A stretch of DNA of 64,000 nt from Amycolatopsis palatopharyngis (GCF_003385185.1 NZ_PQHZ01000015.1:62001-126000); one strand, 5' to 3'. Shown: positions 32,045 to 41,387, numbered from the stretch's first letter. Made by a program: numbers and translations. The notes: a model not told the origin generated them from the sequence alone.

Positions 32045-33223
32045 TCAGTAGGTCGGCAGGCTCGTGTCCACCTGCCTGGCCCAAGCCAGCACGCCGCCAC
32101 CGAGGTGCGACGCGTCCTTGAAACCAGCCGCGTGCAGGGCCGCGAGCGCCTCCGCCGAACGCGCACCCGACTTGCAGTGCAGGACGATCGGCTTGTCCTG
32201 CGGCAACTCGGCCAGCGCCTCACCCGACAGAATGCGGTCCTTCGGGATCAGCTTCGCGCCCTTGATGTTGACGATCTCGTACTCGTGCGGCTCGCGGACG
32301 TCGATCAACTCGAAGTTCTCGCTGTTGTCGAACTTGGCCTTCAACTCCGCGGGCGTGATCGTGTGCTGGGAGGCCGCTGTCGCCGCGTCATCGGATACGA
32401 CACCGCAGAACGCGTCGTAGTCGATGAGCTCGGTGATCTTCGGGGTCTCCGGGTCCTTGCGGATCTTGACCTCGCGGTAACGCATCTCCAGCGCGTCGTA
32501 GCTGATGAGCCTGCCGAGCAGCGGCTCGCCGATACCGGTGAGCAGCTTGATCGCCTCGTTCACCATGATCGAGCCGATGGAGGCGCAGAGCACGCCCAGC
32601 ACCCCGCCCTCGGCGCAGGAGGGGACCATCCCCGGGGGCGGCGGCTCGGGGTAGAGGTCGCGGTAGTTCAGGCCGCGGCCGTCCGGCGCGTCCTCCCAGA
32701 AGACACTGACCTGGCCCTCGAACCGGAAGATCGAGCCCCAGACGTAGGGCTTGCCGAGCAGCACGGCGGCATCGTTGACCAGGTACCGCGTGGCGAAGTT
32801 GTCGGTGCCGTCGAGGATCAGGTCGTAGTCGCGGAAAATGTCCAGTGCGTTGTCGCTGGTCAGCTGCTCGGTGTGCAGGTGGACCTGGACGAACGGGTTG
32901 ACCTCGGCGATCGACTCCTGAGCGGAGGCCGCCTTCAGCTTGCCGATGTCGGACTGACCGTGGATCACCTGGCGGTGCAGGTTGGACTCGTCGACCGAGT
33001 CGAAGTCGACCACGCCGAGCGTGCCGACCCCGGCCGCGGCCAGGTAAAGCAGTGCCGGGCTACCGAGGCCACCGGCTCCGATCACCAGCACCTTCGCGTT
33101 CTTCAGCCGCTTCTGTCCTTGCATCCCGACATCCGGGATGATCAGGTGACGGCTGTAGCGGGCCACCTCGTCCTTGGTGAGCTCGGCGGCCGGCTCGACC
33201 AGCGGCGGCAGGGTGCCTGACAT
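32045..33223 (-). CDS. moeZ: MoeZ: adenylyltransferase/sulfurtransferase (E1-like plus rhodanese)
   Basis: The 392-residue protein has a ThiF/MoeB domain with nucleotide motif GAGGLG at 49-54, RHLIIPDVG at 24-32, the substrate-contact RQVIHG, and SCAEGGVLGVLCASIG, then a rhodanese domain (about 300-390) with the persulfide Cys in LHCKSGARSAEAL. MoeZ proteins activate and sulfurate small sulfur carriers used for molybdopterin, cysteine and thioamide synthesis. The ATG has GGAGG six bases upstream; an earlier in-frame start lacks support. A molybdopterin role would serve the nearby nasA. Confidence 0.92.
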   Translation of the reverse strand: MSGTLPPLVEPAAELTKDEVARYSRHLIIPDVGMQGQKRLKNAKVLVIGAGGLGSPALLYLAAAGVGTLGVVDFDSVDESNLHRQVIHGQSDIGKLKAASAQESIAEVNPFVQVHLHTEQLTSDNALDIFRDYDLILDGTDNFATRYLVNDAAVLLGKPYVWGSIFRFEGQVSVFWEDAPDGRGLNYRDLYPEPPPPGMVPSCAEGGVLGVLCASIGSIMVNEAIKLLTGIGEPLLGRLISYDALEMRYREVKIRKDPETPKITELIDYDAFCGVVSDDAATAASQHTITPAELKAKFDNSENFELIDVREPHEYEIVNIKGAKLIPKDRILSGEALAELPQDKPIVLHCKSGARSAEALAALHAAGFKDASHLGGGVLAWARQVDTSLPTY

Positions 33224-33392
33224 CGGGTCCTCCATCTCGCGCGGGGGCGCGGACTGCATTATCGCGTTCCAGTATCCATAACGCACGTGACCGGGTCCGT
33301 CTTCCCCACGTCCACCATGTGGACAGGCCGTGGCGGTTGCGATACGGCCGCGGACCGTCCCACAGCCTGCTGGTGCCGGCTCGCGTCGGTTG

Positions 33393-34550
33393 TCAGGGAT
33401 TCGGCCAGGCGTTCGGCTTGCAGACCTTGCCGTCGGCGGGAACTCCCTGGTTCGGGTCGTACTGGTTGAGCTTGGCCACGTAGTCGTTCGAGACGCCGAA
33501 GGTCTGCTGCATCATCACCGGTGCGAGGATGCCGTCCTTGGCGCAGCCCTCGTGACCGTTACCGAGTGCGTGACCGACCTCATGGTTGATCGCGTACTGG
33601 CGGTACCCCGCCATGTCGCCGCCGTACGCCTTCGCACCCCGCACCCATCGCGCGAGGTTGATCACCACTCGCTTCTTCAGCGACAGGTTGCACGAGGACT
33701 CGTATTCGATCGAGAAGCCGCACATGTCCGGGCGATGGGTGGTGTCAGGTGAGGTGAGGCTCACCCGGAAGTCCGGCTCCGGAGCGCTGGCGTCGATCCG
33801 CTGCAGGGACACGTCGCCAGTGCCGGTCCACCCGCGGGGGTCGGACAGGATCTGCTCCACGGTGTTCGCGAATGCGTCCTCACCGGCGAAGGTGGCCGGA
33901 TCGAGTCCGTCCTCCACCTCGACGGTGTAGGTGAGCAACTCGCCGCCCTTGCCGACCTTCTCGCCCTTGCCGGGAACGACGTGCCAGGTGCCCTTGCCGG
34001 ACTGGGTGTACTTCCCGCCGTCCGGCAGTTCGGCCGTGGGGATCTTCAGGTTCACCGGCTCCGGCGGATTCTCCGTTGCCAGCGGTTCCCTCGAGGCGTC
34101 CTCGGTGGCGGCGGCCGCCGTACTCGCCGTGTTCTCGGCACCGTTGGCCGCCTGGGGCGGATCGGTCGCCGTATCGAACACCACGAGCGCGGTCAGCACG
34201 AGCAGTACCGGCAGCGCGTAGACCCGCCAGCCGTAGGCGGACAGTTTGCTGCGTTTCTTCCGGGGCGGCTCCGGCTCCTTGCCCTTGTCGCCGCTTCCCT
34301 TGTCGCCGCTTCCCTTGCCGCCGGGTGGTTGCTGGCCGACCGGCGCCGGCCGCCAAGAGGCGCGCAACGGTTCCGCGGTGGTGCGACGTACACCCGGCTG
34401 ATAACGGTCCTCGAAGAGGTTGGCGCCGCTCGACTCGGGCTGCTCCCGGCCTGCCGAGGCCGCCGGTTTCGCACGGGGGGTGCGCCGGGGCAGCGGCGCT
34501 TGCGCTGCCCGCCGGCCGTCGCCTCGCACTCCGTGAGTCACCCGGTCCAC
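33393..34550 (-). CDS. DUF3152 membrane-anchored protein with metallopeptidase-like motif
   Basis: About 385 residues: a basic, disordered N-terminus with 18-bp-period Lys-Gly-Ser-Gly-Asp repeats (about 78-92), one membrane anchor (about 110-128), a Thr/Ala/Pro linker, and an exported DUF3152 domain. The motif HEVGHALGNGHEGC begins at residue 323 and matches the HExxHxxGxxH zinc site of metzincin-type proteases, with cysteines nearby (PDMCGFSIEYESSCN). Family members are widespread in actinobacteria (Rv3207c in M. tuberculosis, as I recall). Start is GTG; a second GTG nine bases later may be used. Confidence 0.82.
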   Translation of the reverse strand: MDRVTHGVRGDGRRAAQAPLPRRTPRAKPAASAGREQPESSGANLFEDRYQPGVRRTTAEPLRASWRPAPVGQQPPGGKGSGDKGSGDKGKEPEPPRKKRSKLSAYGWRVYALPVLLVLTALVVFDTATDPPQAANGAENTASTAAAATEDASREPLATENPPEPVNLKIPTAELPDGGKYTQSGKGTWHVVPGKGEKVGKGGELLTYTVEVEDGLDPATFAGEDAFANTVEQILSDPRGWTGTGDVSLQRIDASAPEPDFRVSLTSPDTTHRPDMCGFSIEYESSCNLSLKKRVVINLARWVRGAKAYGGDMAGYRQYAINHEVGHALGNGHEGCAKDGILAPVMMQQTFGVSNDYVAKLNQYDPNQGVPADGKVCKPNAWPNP

Positions 34551-34650
34551 GGCTCCAGCGTGCCATACCCCTCAGTGGCGCTCAGCGCGACCGGCGGCTC
34601 AATCACAGATCGAACGTCACCCGATCGGCGCAAAGTTGCTGGAGTCAGGC

Positions 34651-35679
34651 TCACCACCGGTCCGCGTCGACGCTCTCCCACAATCCGAGCACCGCCCGCG
34701 CCACGGACACCGGTCGTTCCATCTGCGCCACGTGCCCGGTCCTCGGCAACACCAGCAGCCTGCCCCTTGGCAAGGCCTTCGCGGTCCGCACGGCGCGGCG
34801 GACCGAGATCACCTTGTCCTCGGTGCCCCAGACCACCAGTGCGGGAATCTCGACCTTCGGAGCGATCGACCACAGCGAGGCCTGCCCCCGCGCGAACCAA
34901 GCGCGGAAGATGCCGAGCGTGCTGTGCGCCAGCGCGGGCGCGGCCCATTTCAGATCGGCTCGTGCGCTGTGTTCTTCAGCGAGTTCGTCAAGGCGCCGGT
35001 CGGAGAACGCGGACGGGTCGGCGAAGCAGAGATTGATCACCTGTTCGGCACGTTCCCTCGGGGTCAGCCGAGCCATCTGCCGCCGTACCCGCTTGCCGAG
35101 CAGGGGCAGGTACGCCAGCGCCATCCTGGGGTCGGAGAGCCTGCGCGGATTCGGCCTGAGATCCGGCATCGCCGGGGAGATCAGGGTCATCGTCCGGACC
35201 AGTTCCGGGTTGCGCGCGGCGAGCAGCAGGGCGACCGCCCCGCCCATCGAGTTGCCGACGAGGTGCACTGGACCCGCTTCGAGCCCCCGCACGAACTCAC
35301 CGAGCGTCTCGGCGTGGGCCGCGAGGCTGAAGTCGAAGCCGTCGGCGGGCTCGGAGAATCCGAAACCGGGCAGATCCACCGCGACCCCGGCGGCCCGCGT
35401 ACGAAGTTGGGCGGCCAGGTCGGTCCAGTTCGTCGAGGAACCCCCGAGCCCGTGTACGTAGACCACCGTCTCGCTACCCTCGCCGGGCGTGCGCCGCACG
35501 TGCAGCGACACCTCGCCCACCTGTTCGTACCCTCCGGACCAGGGTTCGATGTGCTGGTCCAGGGGCGGCAGCGGAGCCGAGGACATCGGCACGTGGGTCA
35601 GCGCGGGACGGACCCGAGGCCGGTCCCCGGGCGCATCCTGGGGGGTATCGGCGGGATCGATCAGGGTTTCGGACACCAT
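34651..35679 (-). CDS. Alpha/beta hydrolase
   Basis: The 342-residue product has the alpha/beta hydrolase signatures: oxyanion motif VYVHGLGGSSTNW, nucleophile elbow GNSMGG, VVWGTEDKVI holding the acid, and the catalytic His in LPRTGHVAQMERP. No signal peptide is evident. The ATG opening MVSETLIDPAD is preferred; the frame is open further upstream but runs into the divergent TetR region. It is divergent from the TetR gene across 160 bp, so the TetR protein might control it. The substrate is unknown. Confidence 0.85.
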   Translation of the reverse strand: MVSETLIDPADTPQDAPGDRPRVRPALTHVPMSSAPLPPLDQHIEPWSGGYEQVGEVSLHVRRTPGEGSETVVYVHGLGGSSTNWTDLAAQLRTRAAGVAVDLPGFGFSEPADGFDFSLAAHAETLGEFVRGLEAGPVHLVGNSMGGAVALLLAARNPELVRTMTLISPAMPDLRPNPRRLSDPRMALAYLPLLGKRVRRQMARLTPRERAEQVINLCFADPSAFSDRRLDELAEEHSARADLKWAAPALAHSTLGIFRAWFARGQASLWSIAPKVEIPALVVWGTEDKVISVRRAVRTAKALPRGRLLVLPRTGHVAQMERPVSVARAVLGLWESVDADRW

Positions 35680-35839
35680 TTCAGGATGGGTCCTCAGACC
35701 GAATCGCGCGACCCTTGGCGTTTCGGCCGTACCGACGAGTAATCTCAAGGGCGCCTCGCGCCGTGGTGACCCCGCCCGCGAGGCAGCACCCGGGGTCGCG
35801 AACAGTATCCGGGTGCGGGTCGACGGAGAGGCAGGCGGA

Positions 35840-36508
35840 ATGACGGAGACGGCGCGAGCGCACGCGTACGGCAATGGCGACAGCTCGGGTTCGGGACAAC
35901 TCGGTCGCGGTGTGCGGCTGCCGAGGACCGAGCGGCGGGCGCAGCTGCTGGCCGCGGCGCAGCACGTCTTCGCGGGCAACGGCTACCACGCCGCCGCGAT
36001 GGACGATATCGCCGAACAGGCAGGGGTCAGCAAGCCCGTGCTTTACCAGCACTTCCCTGGGAAGCTGGACCTGTACATCGCGCTGCTGGAGAGTCACGTC
36101 GACAACCTCGTCGGCCGGGTGCAGGAGGCGCTGGCCTCCACCACCGACAACAAGCAGCGGGTGCACAACGCGGTGGGGGCGTTCTTCGAGTTCGTCAACG
36201 GCGACGCCGGGGCGTTCCGCATGGTGTTCGAGTCCGACCTGCGCGGGGAGCCCGCCGTGCAGCAGGCCGTCGACAGGGCCACCTCGGCCAGCGTCGACGC
36301 CATCACCGAGACGATCACCTCCGACGCCGGGCTCGATGAGGACCGGGCGCGGCTGCTCGCGGTCGGCCTCGTGGGCCTCAGCCAGGTCAGCGCCCGCTTC
36401 TGGCTAGCCCACCACAGCTCCATGAGCCGGGAAGAGGCTGTCACCCTCACCTCGACCCTCGCCTGGCGCGGCATCGGCGCGGGCTTCCCCCTCCAGCAGC
36501 ACCCCTGA
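35840..36508 (+). CDS. TetR-family transcriptional regulator
   Basis: The 222-residue protein has a TetR_N helix-turn-helix at about 28-75 (RRAQLLAAAQHVFAGNGYHA, DDIAEQAGVSKPVLYQHFPG) and an all-helical ligand-binding C-terminal part. The gene sits where M. tuberculosis has Rv3208, a TetR gene near moeB1, by recollection. The start ATG has a GGCAGGCGGA site. It is divergent from the alpha/beta hydrolase gene. The ligand is unknown. Confidence 0.9.
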   Translation: MTETARAHAYGNGDSSGSGQLGRGVRLPRTERRAQLLAAAQHVFAGNGYHAAAMDDIAEQAGVSKPVLYQHFPGKLDLYIALLESHVDNLVGRVQEALASTTDNKQRVHNAVGAFFEFVNGDAGAFRMVFESDLRGEPAVQQAVDRATSASVDAITETITSDAGLDEDRARLLAVGLVGLSQVSARFWLAHHSSMSREEAVTLTSTLAWRGIGAGFPLQQHP

Positions 36509-36543
36509 CCCACCGCACCTCACCTCCGCACGGGGGTAGGAGT

Positions 36544-36665
36544 GTCTGCAAGTACCACCAAGCAAGGTCAACAAGTGCTCCAACCGCTACCAAGTGACCT
36601 CGCGCGAGTACGGGCTTGGTAGCGGTTAGCGACGTAGATGATCTTGCTTGGGCGTACTTGCAGGC
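36544..36665. repeat. 122-bp inverted-repeat element A
   Basis: The element has 26-bp ends that match as inverted repeats at 22 positions, left end GTCTGCAAGTAC..., right end ...GTACTTGCAGGC, plus a perfect inner 13-bp inverted repeat (AACCGCTACCAAG at 36582-36594, CTTGGTAGCGGTT at 36615-36627). It lies between convergent genes. A second element with nearly the same ends is at 48592-48715. No coding capacity. Confidence 0.88.
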
Positions 36666-36693
36666 GCACCATCCGGTGCGGGAGGGCAGGGAC

Positions 36694-36891
36694 CTAGCGG
36701 CCGTCGGGGCCGTCGGCGGGATCGGCCGGCGGGGCGTCTTCGGGGTCGTCTTCCTCGGGGTCCTGGTCGAGGGGACGCTGTTTACGGGCCACCGCGATGA
36801 GCACTCCGATGACGAGCAACGGACCGCCGACGATCGCGATCTCGTCCCATCCGCCCTGGTGCATCAACACCAGCCGGTCCGCCAGCAACAT
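36694..36891 (-). CDS. Small single-pass membrane protein, last gene of the diiron operon
   Basis: The 65-residue product has one membrane segment (IAIVGGPLLVIGVLIAV) followed by a basic RKQR and an acidic, Pro-rich C-terminus (DPEEDDPEDAPP). The ATG is 3 bases after the stop of the polytopic membrane protein gene, so the two are very probably co-translated. No family is recognised. Its stop is 28 bp from element A, which may end the transcript. Confidence 0.7.
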   Translation of the reverse strand: MLLADRLVLMHQGGWDEIAIVGGPLLVIGVLIAVARKQRPLDQDPEEDDPEDAPPADPADGPDGR

Positions 36892-36894
36892 GGT

Positions 36895-38202
36895 TCAGGC
36901 CCCCGCGACCAGTGCGATTCCCGCGGCCGTGTAACCGACCATGACCGCGAGCATCGGGAACTGGCCCACCGTCACGTGGTCCCTGCGCAGCACGGAGATC
37001 GCCCTGTCGTGCGCCGAGGTCACGCCCGCGACGTGCCCGGCGACTATGGCGATGATCTGCACGAACGCGATCGCGGTCACGGAGACGACCGTATAGTCGA
37101 TCCGGCCACCCGCAAGTCCGAGCCAGTCGTGCCCGAGCCCGAGCGGGTCGGTGGCGAGCAGATAGCCGGCCTGCCCCTGGAACACCGCGAACGAGAAGTA
37201 GTGGGCGACGGTATAGCCGACCATGATCGGGATTAGCGAGTGCGCGAAGGCGCCGTACGGTTCGACCGGCTGCCCACCGGCCTTTCTCCGCAGGTAGGGG
37301 CGCGTCAGCCGGATACCGCCCGCGTAGGCCAGCGCGATCACCGCGACCGACGCCGCCAGACCCGCCGTACCGAGGAGCAGCCCCGGCAACCGGGAGGCTT
37401 CCCGGGTCAGCTCGGTCCAGACCGGCAGGCGGGTGAGACCGTCGAACGCCGTCGACCCGAGCAACAACAGCACCACCGGGGTGATGCCGGCACCCGAACC
37501 TGCGGCGAGGCCGTCCAGCGGGTTGCGCAGCACCAGCACGCCGTCGCCACGACGGCCGATGGGGGCGAGCCTGCCGATCAGTCCGGCGTACACCTCGAAC
37601 CCCTCGCCCCGGTCGAACCATCGCGGCCCGTACCGGACTCCGGCGGCGATCTGCAGTACCGCGTAGCCGGTCACGAAAACGGCGATTGCGCGCGGAGAGT
37701 CGGACCGGTCGTACACCAGCTCGAGCCAGAGGAACGCGGCCAGACCGGCGATCGCGGGACGGTAGCCCCAGGCAGGCAGGGGCGCGCGGGATCGTCCCCT
37801 GCCGAGGAGGTCGGCGAGCGTACGCAGCGGGTTGAGCAGCCGCCACACCGGCCCGAACAGCAGCGACAGCGGCACCAGACCCACCCAGAACCAGACGTAG
37901 AACCAGGTCGGGGCCGGATTCGTCGCCGAACTTCCGGTACCGGCCCACGCGGTGCCCAGTAGCGCCGCGAAGGCGAGCACACCGCAGGCGCGCAGCAGGA
38001 CTCGCAACCCCGCACCGTCCGCCAGCCGCTGGAGCACCGCGGGCAGCGGCCTGCCGGAGCGCTCACCGCTCAGCTTCGGGGTCTTCCAGAACACCGTCAG
38101 CGCGAAGAACGACACCAGAACCGCGATCGCGCCGCCGTAGAGCGCCAGCCACAGCGGCACAGGCAGGTCCGACCGCCCACCCAGCCCATGGGCCAGGATC
38201 AT
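36895..38202 (-). CDS. Polytopic membrane protein, function unknown
   Basis: The 435-residue protein has 10-12 hydrophobic segments. Repeated features include WFYVWFWVGLVPLSLLFGPV followed by WRLLNPLRTL, PAWGYRPAIAGLAAFLWLELVY, and several buried histidines and tyrosines (EPYGAFAHSLIPIMVGYTVA, HYFSF, IAGHVAGVTSAHDRA) that could bind metal or heme, though no standard binding motif is present. The ATG overlaps the stop of the lipoprotein gene by 4 nt. Next to a cupredoxin-like lipoprotein the gene may act in metal or electron transfer; this is inference. Confidence 0.7.
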   Translation of the reverse strand: MILAHGLGGRSDLPVPLWLALYGGAIAVLVSFFALTVFWKTPKLSGERSGRPLPAVLQRLADGAGLRVLLRACGVLAFAALLGTAWAGTGSSATNPAPTWFYVWFWVGLVPLSLLFGPVWRLLNPLRTLADLLGRGRSRAPLPAWGYRPAIAGLAAFLWLELVYDRSDSPRAIAVFVTGYAVLQIAAGVRYGPRWFDRGEGFEVYAGLIGRLAPIGRRGDGVLVLRNPLDGLAAGSGAGITPVVLLLLGSTAFDGLTRLPVWTELTREASRLPGLLLGTAGLAASVAVIALAYAGGIRLTRPYLRRKAGGQPVEPYGAFAHSLIPIMVGYTVAHYFSFAVFQGQAGYLLATDPLGLGHDWLGLAGGRIDYTVVSVTAIAFVQIIAIVAGHVAGVTSAHDRAISVLRRDHVTVGQFPMLAVMVGYTAAGIALVAGA

Positions 38203-38627
38203 CCGCTCACCCTGAGCTGGGTCAGCAGCAGCCCCTGCTCGTGCAGCTCGACCTCGAAGGAGCCGGGGATGTCGGCGGTGAACTCGAGCCGCCCCGGTGT
38301 CCCCGGCGCGAGGTCGAGGGTCTCGTCGTAGCCGTGGACGTGCACCTCGTCGGCCACATCAGCGGTCACCTCGAGCAGCACGGTCTCCCCCGCGCCCACC
38401 TCGACGGTGTCCGGCCCCTGCGTTCGCGATCCGCCGGCCACGGTGAAAACCACGGGCTCGGCGGCGTTGCCCGGTCGGGCCGAGGTTTCCCCTGGCGCCG
38501 CCGACCCGGTCACGGACGGCGGACCGTTCGGCGCGCTCGGCCCGCCGTCCTCGACCTCTCCAGGGGACCCGCCGCATGCGGTGAGCGCGAACGCGCACGC
38601 GGCGAGCGTCAACAGGGACCTACGCAA
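38199..38627 (-). CDS. Lipoprotein with cupredoxin-like domain
   Basis: From the TTG start (MRRSLLTLAACAFALTACGG) this is a 142-residue lipoprotein with a clear lipobox LTAC (Cys18). After a Gly/Pro-rich linker a cupredoxin-like beta fold follows (TVEVGAGETVLLEVTADVAD, EVHVHGYD, FTADIPGSFEVELHEQG). Two or three histidines are present, but the Cys and Met ligands of classic blue copper proteins are missing, so metal binding is uncertain. TTG has an ACGAGGA site and overlaps the hydrolase stop by 8 nt; an upstream in-frame start would bury the signal peptide. Confidence 0.72.
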   Translation of the reverse strand: MRRSLLTLAACAFALTACGGSPGEVEDGGPSAPNGPPSVTGSAAPGETSARPGNAAEPVVFTVAGGSRTQGPDTVEVGAGETVLLEVTADVADEVHVHGYDETLDLAPGTPGRLEFTADIPGSFEVELHEQGLLLTQLRVSG

Positions 38628-39624
38628 CGATCCTCGTCCTTCCGGCCGCCACCCGGACAAGGCCCGCGATCCGCGAACCCACCTCGTCCGCCCGTTCCTG
38701 CGGCAACATATGACCGGCACCCGGATAGCGCACGAACTCGGCCGAGGGCAGTTCCTCCGCGATCACCTTGGCGTGTTCCAGCGGGCAGAGCCGGTCGCGA
38801 CCACCTGCCAGCACCACCGCGGGCAGATCACTCAGCGCGGCCAGCGCCGCCCTGCAGTCGTGCCGGGAGATCGCGTCCTGGAATCCGCCGAGGCTGGCCG
38901 GATGGGCGCCGAGTAGCTGATCGGCGACCGAATCGACGTCCGACCTGCGCGGCCGCTTGCCGAACACCAGCCAACGGGCACCCGGGCGGACCATCGCAGG
39001 CCGCAGCGGTAGCCGGTCACGGCGGTGGCGGCTCAGTAGCGCGGCGAGCCTGCGTTCGAACCTCGCGGCACCGTTGCCCGCGACGCCGGGCAAGCCGAGG
39101 GTGATTCGATCCATCTGCCCACAGGACGTGGCCACGAAGGCCACCCCGGCCACTCGCCGGGAGACGAACTCCGGATACCGCTCGGCCAGGCGCATGATCG
39201 TCATTCCGCCCATGGAGTGCCCTGCGAGGACGACCCGGCCGTGCGGCACGCGGTCGGCCAGGAGTTCGGCCAGGTCGTCTGCGAGCTGTTCGATAGTGGC
39301 GGTACCCGCCAGCGCCGGATCCGATCCGCCGTGTCCGCGCAGGTCGTAGCGCAGCACCCGGACCGGCCCGGAGCGCGCGTCGCGGGCAACCGACTCCAGG
39401 ACGCCGTCCCACGTGCGGTGATCCTGCGTCCAGCCGTGCACGAGGACGAGGGTCAGTGGCGCGTCCCCAGGCCCCGCGGACTCCACGTGCAGCGCCGTAC
39501 CGTCGCGGGTCACGAAGCAGTTCTCCCCCGCGGGCCTGCTCCCGGCCCGCGCGGAACCGGAGCGCAGGGGGGCGATCGTGGTCAGCGGCGTGGTCACGGC
39601 CATCGGCAATCGCACCTCACTCAC
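38620..39624 (-). CDS. Alpha/beta hydrolase of the diiron-oxygenase operon
   Basis: The 334-residue product has LVLVHGWTQDHRTW (oxyanion), the nucleophile elbow GHSMGG, VVLAGGRDRLCP (acid region) and the catalytic His in PGAGHMLPQE. Start GTG overlaps the diiron oxygenase stop by 4 nt; an ATG seven codons later is possible. Translation coupling implies that hydrolase and oxygenase act in one pathway, perhaps on an ester or lipid-like substrate. No signal peptide. Confidence 0.82.
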   Translation of the reverse strand: MSEVRLPMAVTTPLTTIAPLRSGSARAGSRPAGENCFVTRDGTALHVESAGPGDAPLTLVLVHGWTQDHRTWDGVLESVARDARSGPVRVLRYDLRGHGGSDPALAGTATIEQLADDLAELLADRVPHGRVVLAGHSMGGMTIMRLAERYPEFVSRRVAGVAFVATSCGQMDRITLGLPGVAGNGAARFERRLAALLSRHRRDRLPLRPAMVRPGARWLVFGKRPRRSDVDSVADQLLGAHPASLGGFQDAISRHDCRAALAALSDLPAVVLAGGRDRLCPLEHAKVIAEELPSAEFVRYPGAGHMLPQERADEVGSRIAGLVRVAAGRTRIVA

Positions 39625-40535
39625 CGGGCCGGCAACAGGAAGGACTTACGCCACAGCTGCATTCCCGGTGCGCCGACGAGGCCGTTCTCCTGTAGGAACG
39701 GCATGATCTTCTCGCCGCCGAACCGGACGGTCTCCTGCCAGTGCGGATTGTTCAGCGCGGTGCGCACGCCCTCGCGAGGGGAGATGCCAACGGCCTTGTA
39801 AACACCCGGGTTGATGAAGGCCCTGGTGACGAAGTACGACACCAACGCGATGGTGAAGCGCTGGTAGGGCACCTCGGCCTTGGACAGCTTCGCCATCCCG
39901 CGGGTGACCTCCTCGCGGGCGAAGGTGACGTGCCGCGCCTCCTCCAGCACGTGGATCCGGTTCACCATCCGCACCAGCGGCTGGATCTCGGGGTCGTTCA
40001 TCTGCTCGCGCTGCAGCCGGTCCAGCACCTCCTCGGCGACCAGGATGGCGCCGTAGCGGGCGGGACCGTAGCTGATCGTCGGCATCAGCTTCGCCAGCTG
40101 CCGCAGCCAGGGCACCGGGCCGTATGCGGGACAGCCGACGCGGTCGGCCATCCTGGCGAACATCGTCGAGTGCCTGCACTCGTCGGCGATTTCGGTGAGC
40201 GCGTACTGCGCGTGGCTGCTCGTGGGGTCCTGCTCGTAGACCTCCTTGAGCAGCATCTGCATCAGCAGGATCTCGAACCAGAGTCCGGTCGTCGCGATAC
40301 TGGCGAGCTCGTGCTTGCCGAGTTCGATGCGCTGCTCGTCGGACAACCGATCCCACAGGTCGGTGCCGTACAGGGAGGAGCGGTACTCCGGGATGTAGCG
40401 CTTGCCCTCGACCAGCGGGGCGTCCCAGTCGATGTCGACGTCCGGGTCGTAGAACTTGTTCGCCGAGGACTTCAGCAACCGGTCCGCGGTCTTCTCCCTG
40501 GTCGGATCCTTGAGCGTCCGCGTCACTGCCGACAC
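39621..40535 (-). CDS. AurF-family diiron oxygenase
   Basis: The 304-residue protein fits the AurF/diiron oxygenase family (PF11583): ELGKHELASIATTGLWFE, TEIADECRHSTMF, ILVAEEVLDRLQREQM and VLEEARHVTFAREEV supply the Glu and His ligands of a ferritin-like diiron site. Members oxidise aryl-amines or unknown substrates; many actinobacterial ones are uncharacterised. Start GTG (MSAVTRTL) follows GAGGAAGG; another GTG three codons later is possible. It is the first gene of a five-gene operon and is divergent from the TetR-DUF4873 pair across a 27-bp palindrome. Confidence 0.85.
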   Translation of the reverse strand: MSAVTRTLKDPTREKTADRLLKSSANKFYDPDVDIDWDAPLVEGKRYIPEYRSSLYGTDLWDRLSDEQRIELGKHELASIATTGLWFEILLMQMLLKEVYEQDPTSSHAQYALTEIADECRHSTMFARMADRVGCPAYGPVPWLRQLAKLMPTISYGPARYGAILVAEEVLDRLQREQMNDPEIQPLVRMVNRIHVLEEARHVTFAREEVTRGMAKLSKAEVPYQRFTIALVSYFVTRAFINPGVYKAVGISPREGVRTALNNPHWQETVRFGGEKIMPFLQENGLVGAPGMQLWRKSFLLPAR

Positions 40536-40557
40536 CGCCTTCCTCGCATGTTTATGT

Positions 40558-40584
40558 AACCACTGGTAACAGTTACCTCTGGTA
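40558..40584. promoter_or_regulatory. 27-bp palindromic operator between diiron oxygenase and TetR genes
   Basis: The core GGTAAC-A-GTTACC is a perfect 13-bp inverted repeat; extended arms AACCACTGGTAAC and GTTACCTCTGGTA keep dyad symmetry at most positions. It is centred at 40571, 16 bp before the TetR start and 36 bp from the oxygenase start, a typical TetR position for controlling both directions. Confidence 0.8.
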
Positions 40585-40586
40585 GC

Positions 40587-41369
40587 ATGCTGGGCATGTC
40601 CGACCGTGTCAAGCGCAACAGCAAGCGATCCAGCAAGCACATGCGCGAGGACGCCCAACCCACCGGAGACGCCCGCAGGGACCGCTGGCGCAAGCATCGG
40701 GTGGCCCGGCGTGCGGAGTTCGTCGAGGCGGCGCTGACCGCGCTGCACGAGCGTGGTCCCGACCTCGGCATGGACGACGTCGCCGCGGCGGCGGGCGTCA
40801 CCAAGCCGGTGCTGTACCGGCACTTCGACGACAAGGCGGACCTGTTCCTCGCCCTCGGCCAGCGCGGCACCGAGATCCTGCTGCAACGGCTGATTCCGGC
40901 GATCAACGCCGAACTCGCCCCGGTGCCCCGGATCCGGATGGCGCTCGACGCGTTCTTCACCGTCATCGAGGAACACCCGAATCTCTACCGCCTGCTGGCC
41001 AGGGGATCCTTCGCGGAGAAGCCCGTCGACGCCGACGTCGTCGCGGAGGACAAGGAGATCATCGCGACCGCGCTGACCGCCCTGCTCGGCGACTACATGC
41101 GAATGTTCAACATGGACTCCGGCGCGGCTGAACCGTGGGCGTACGGAATCGTCGGCATGGTGCAGAACACCGGCGAGTGGTGGCTGGAACGCCACTCGAT
41201 GAGCCGGGACAGCGTGGTGGAGTACCTGACCCAGATCATCTGGGCCGCCATCGACGGCCTCGCCCGCCAGCACGGCATCGTGATCGACCCGAACACGCCG
41301 CTGGAGGAGAACAAGGTAATCCGCCTGGCCCGGCAGAGCGGGCCGGATCAGCAGTCCGAGATCAGCTGA
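40587..41369 (+). CDS. TetR-family regulator of the diiron-oxygenase operon
   Basis: The 260-residue protein has a basic N-terminal extension (about 1-45), a TetR_N domain (RRAEFVEAALTALHERGPD, MDDVAAAAGVTKPVLYRHFDD) and a long C-terminal ligand domain. The palindrome in its promoter implies autorepression and control of the divergent oxygenase operon. ATG codons at 40587 and 40596 are both possible; no strong ribosome site is seen, so a leaderless start is conceivable. DUF4873 follows 18 bp downstream. Confidence 0.88.
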   Translation: MLGMSDRVKRNSKRSSKHMREDAQPTGDARRDRWRKHRVARRAEFVEAALTALHERGPDLGMDDVAAAAGVTKPVLYRHFDDKADLFLALGQRGTEILLQRLIPAINAELAPVPRIRMALDAFFTVIEEHPNLYRLLARGSFAEKPVDADVVAEDKEIIATALTALLGDYMRMFNMDSGAAEPWAYGIVGMVQNTGEWWLERHSMSRDSVVEYLTQIIWAAIDGLARQHGIVIDPNTPLEENKVIRLARQSGPDQQSEIS

Positions 41370-41387
41370 AGTTCAAGGGAGAATTTC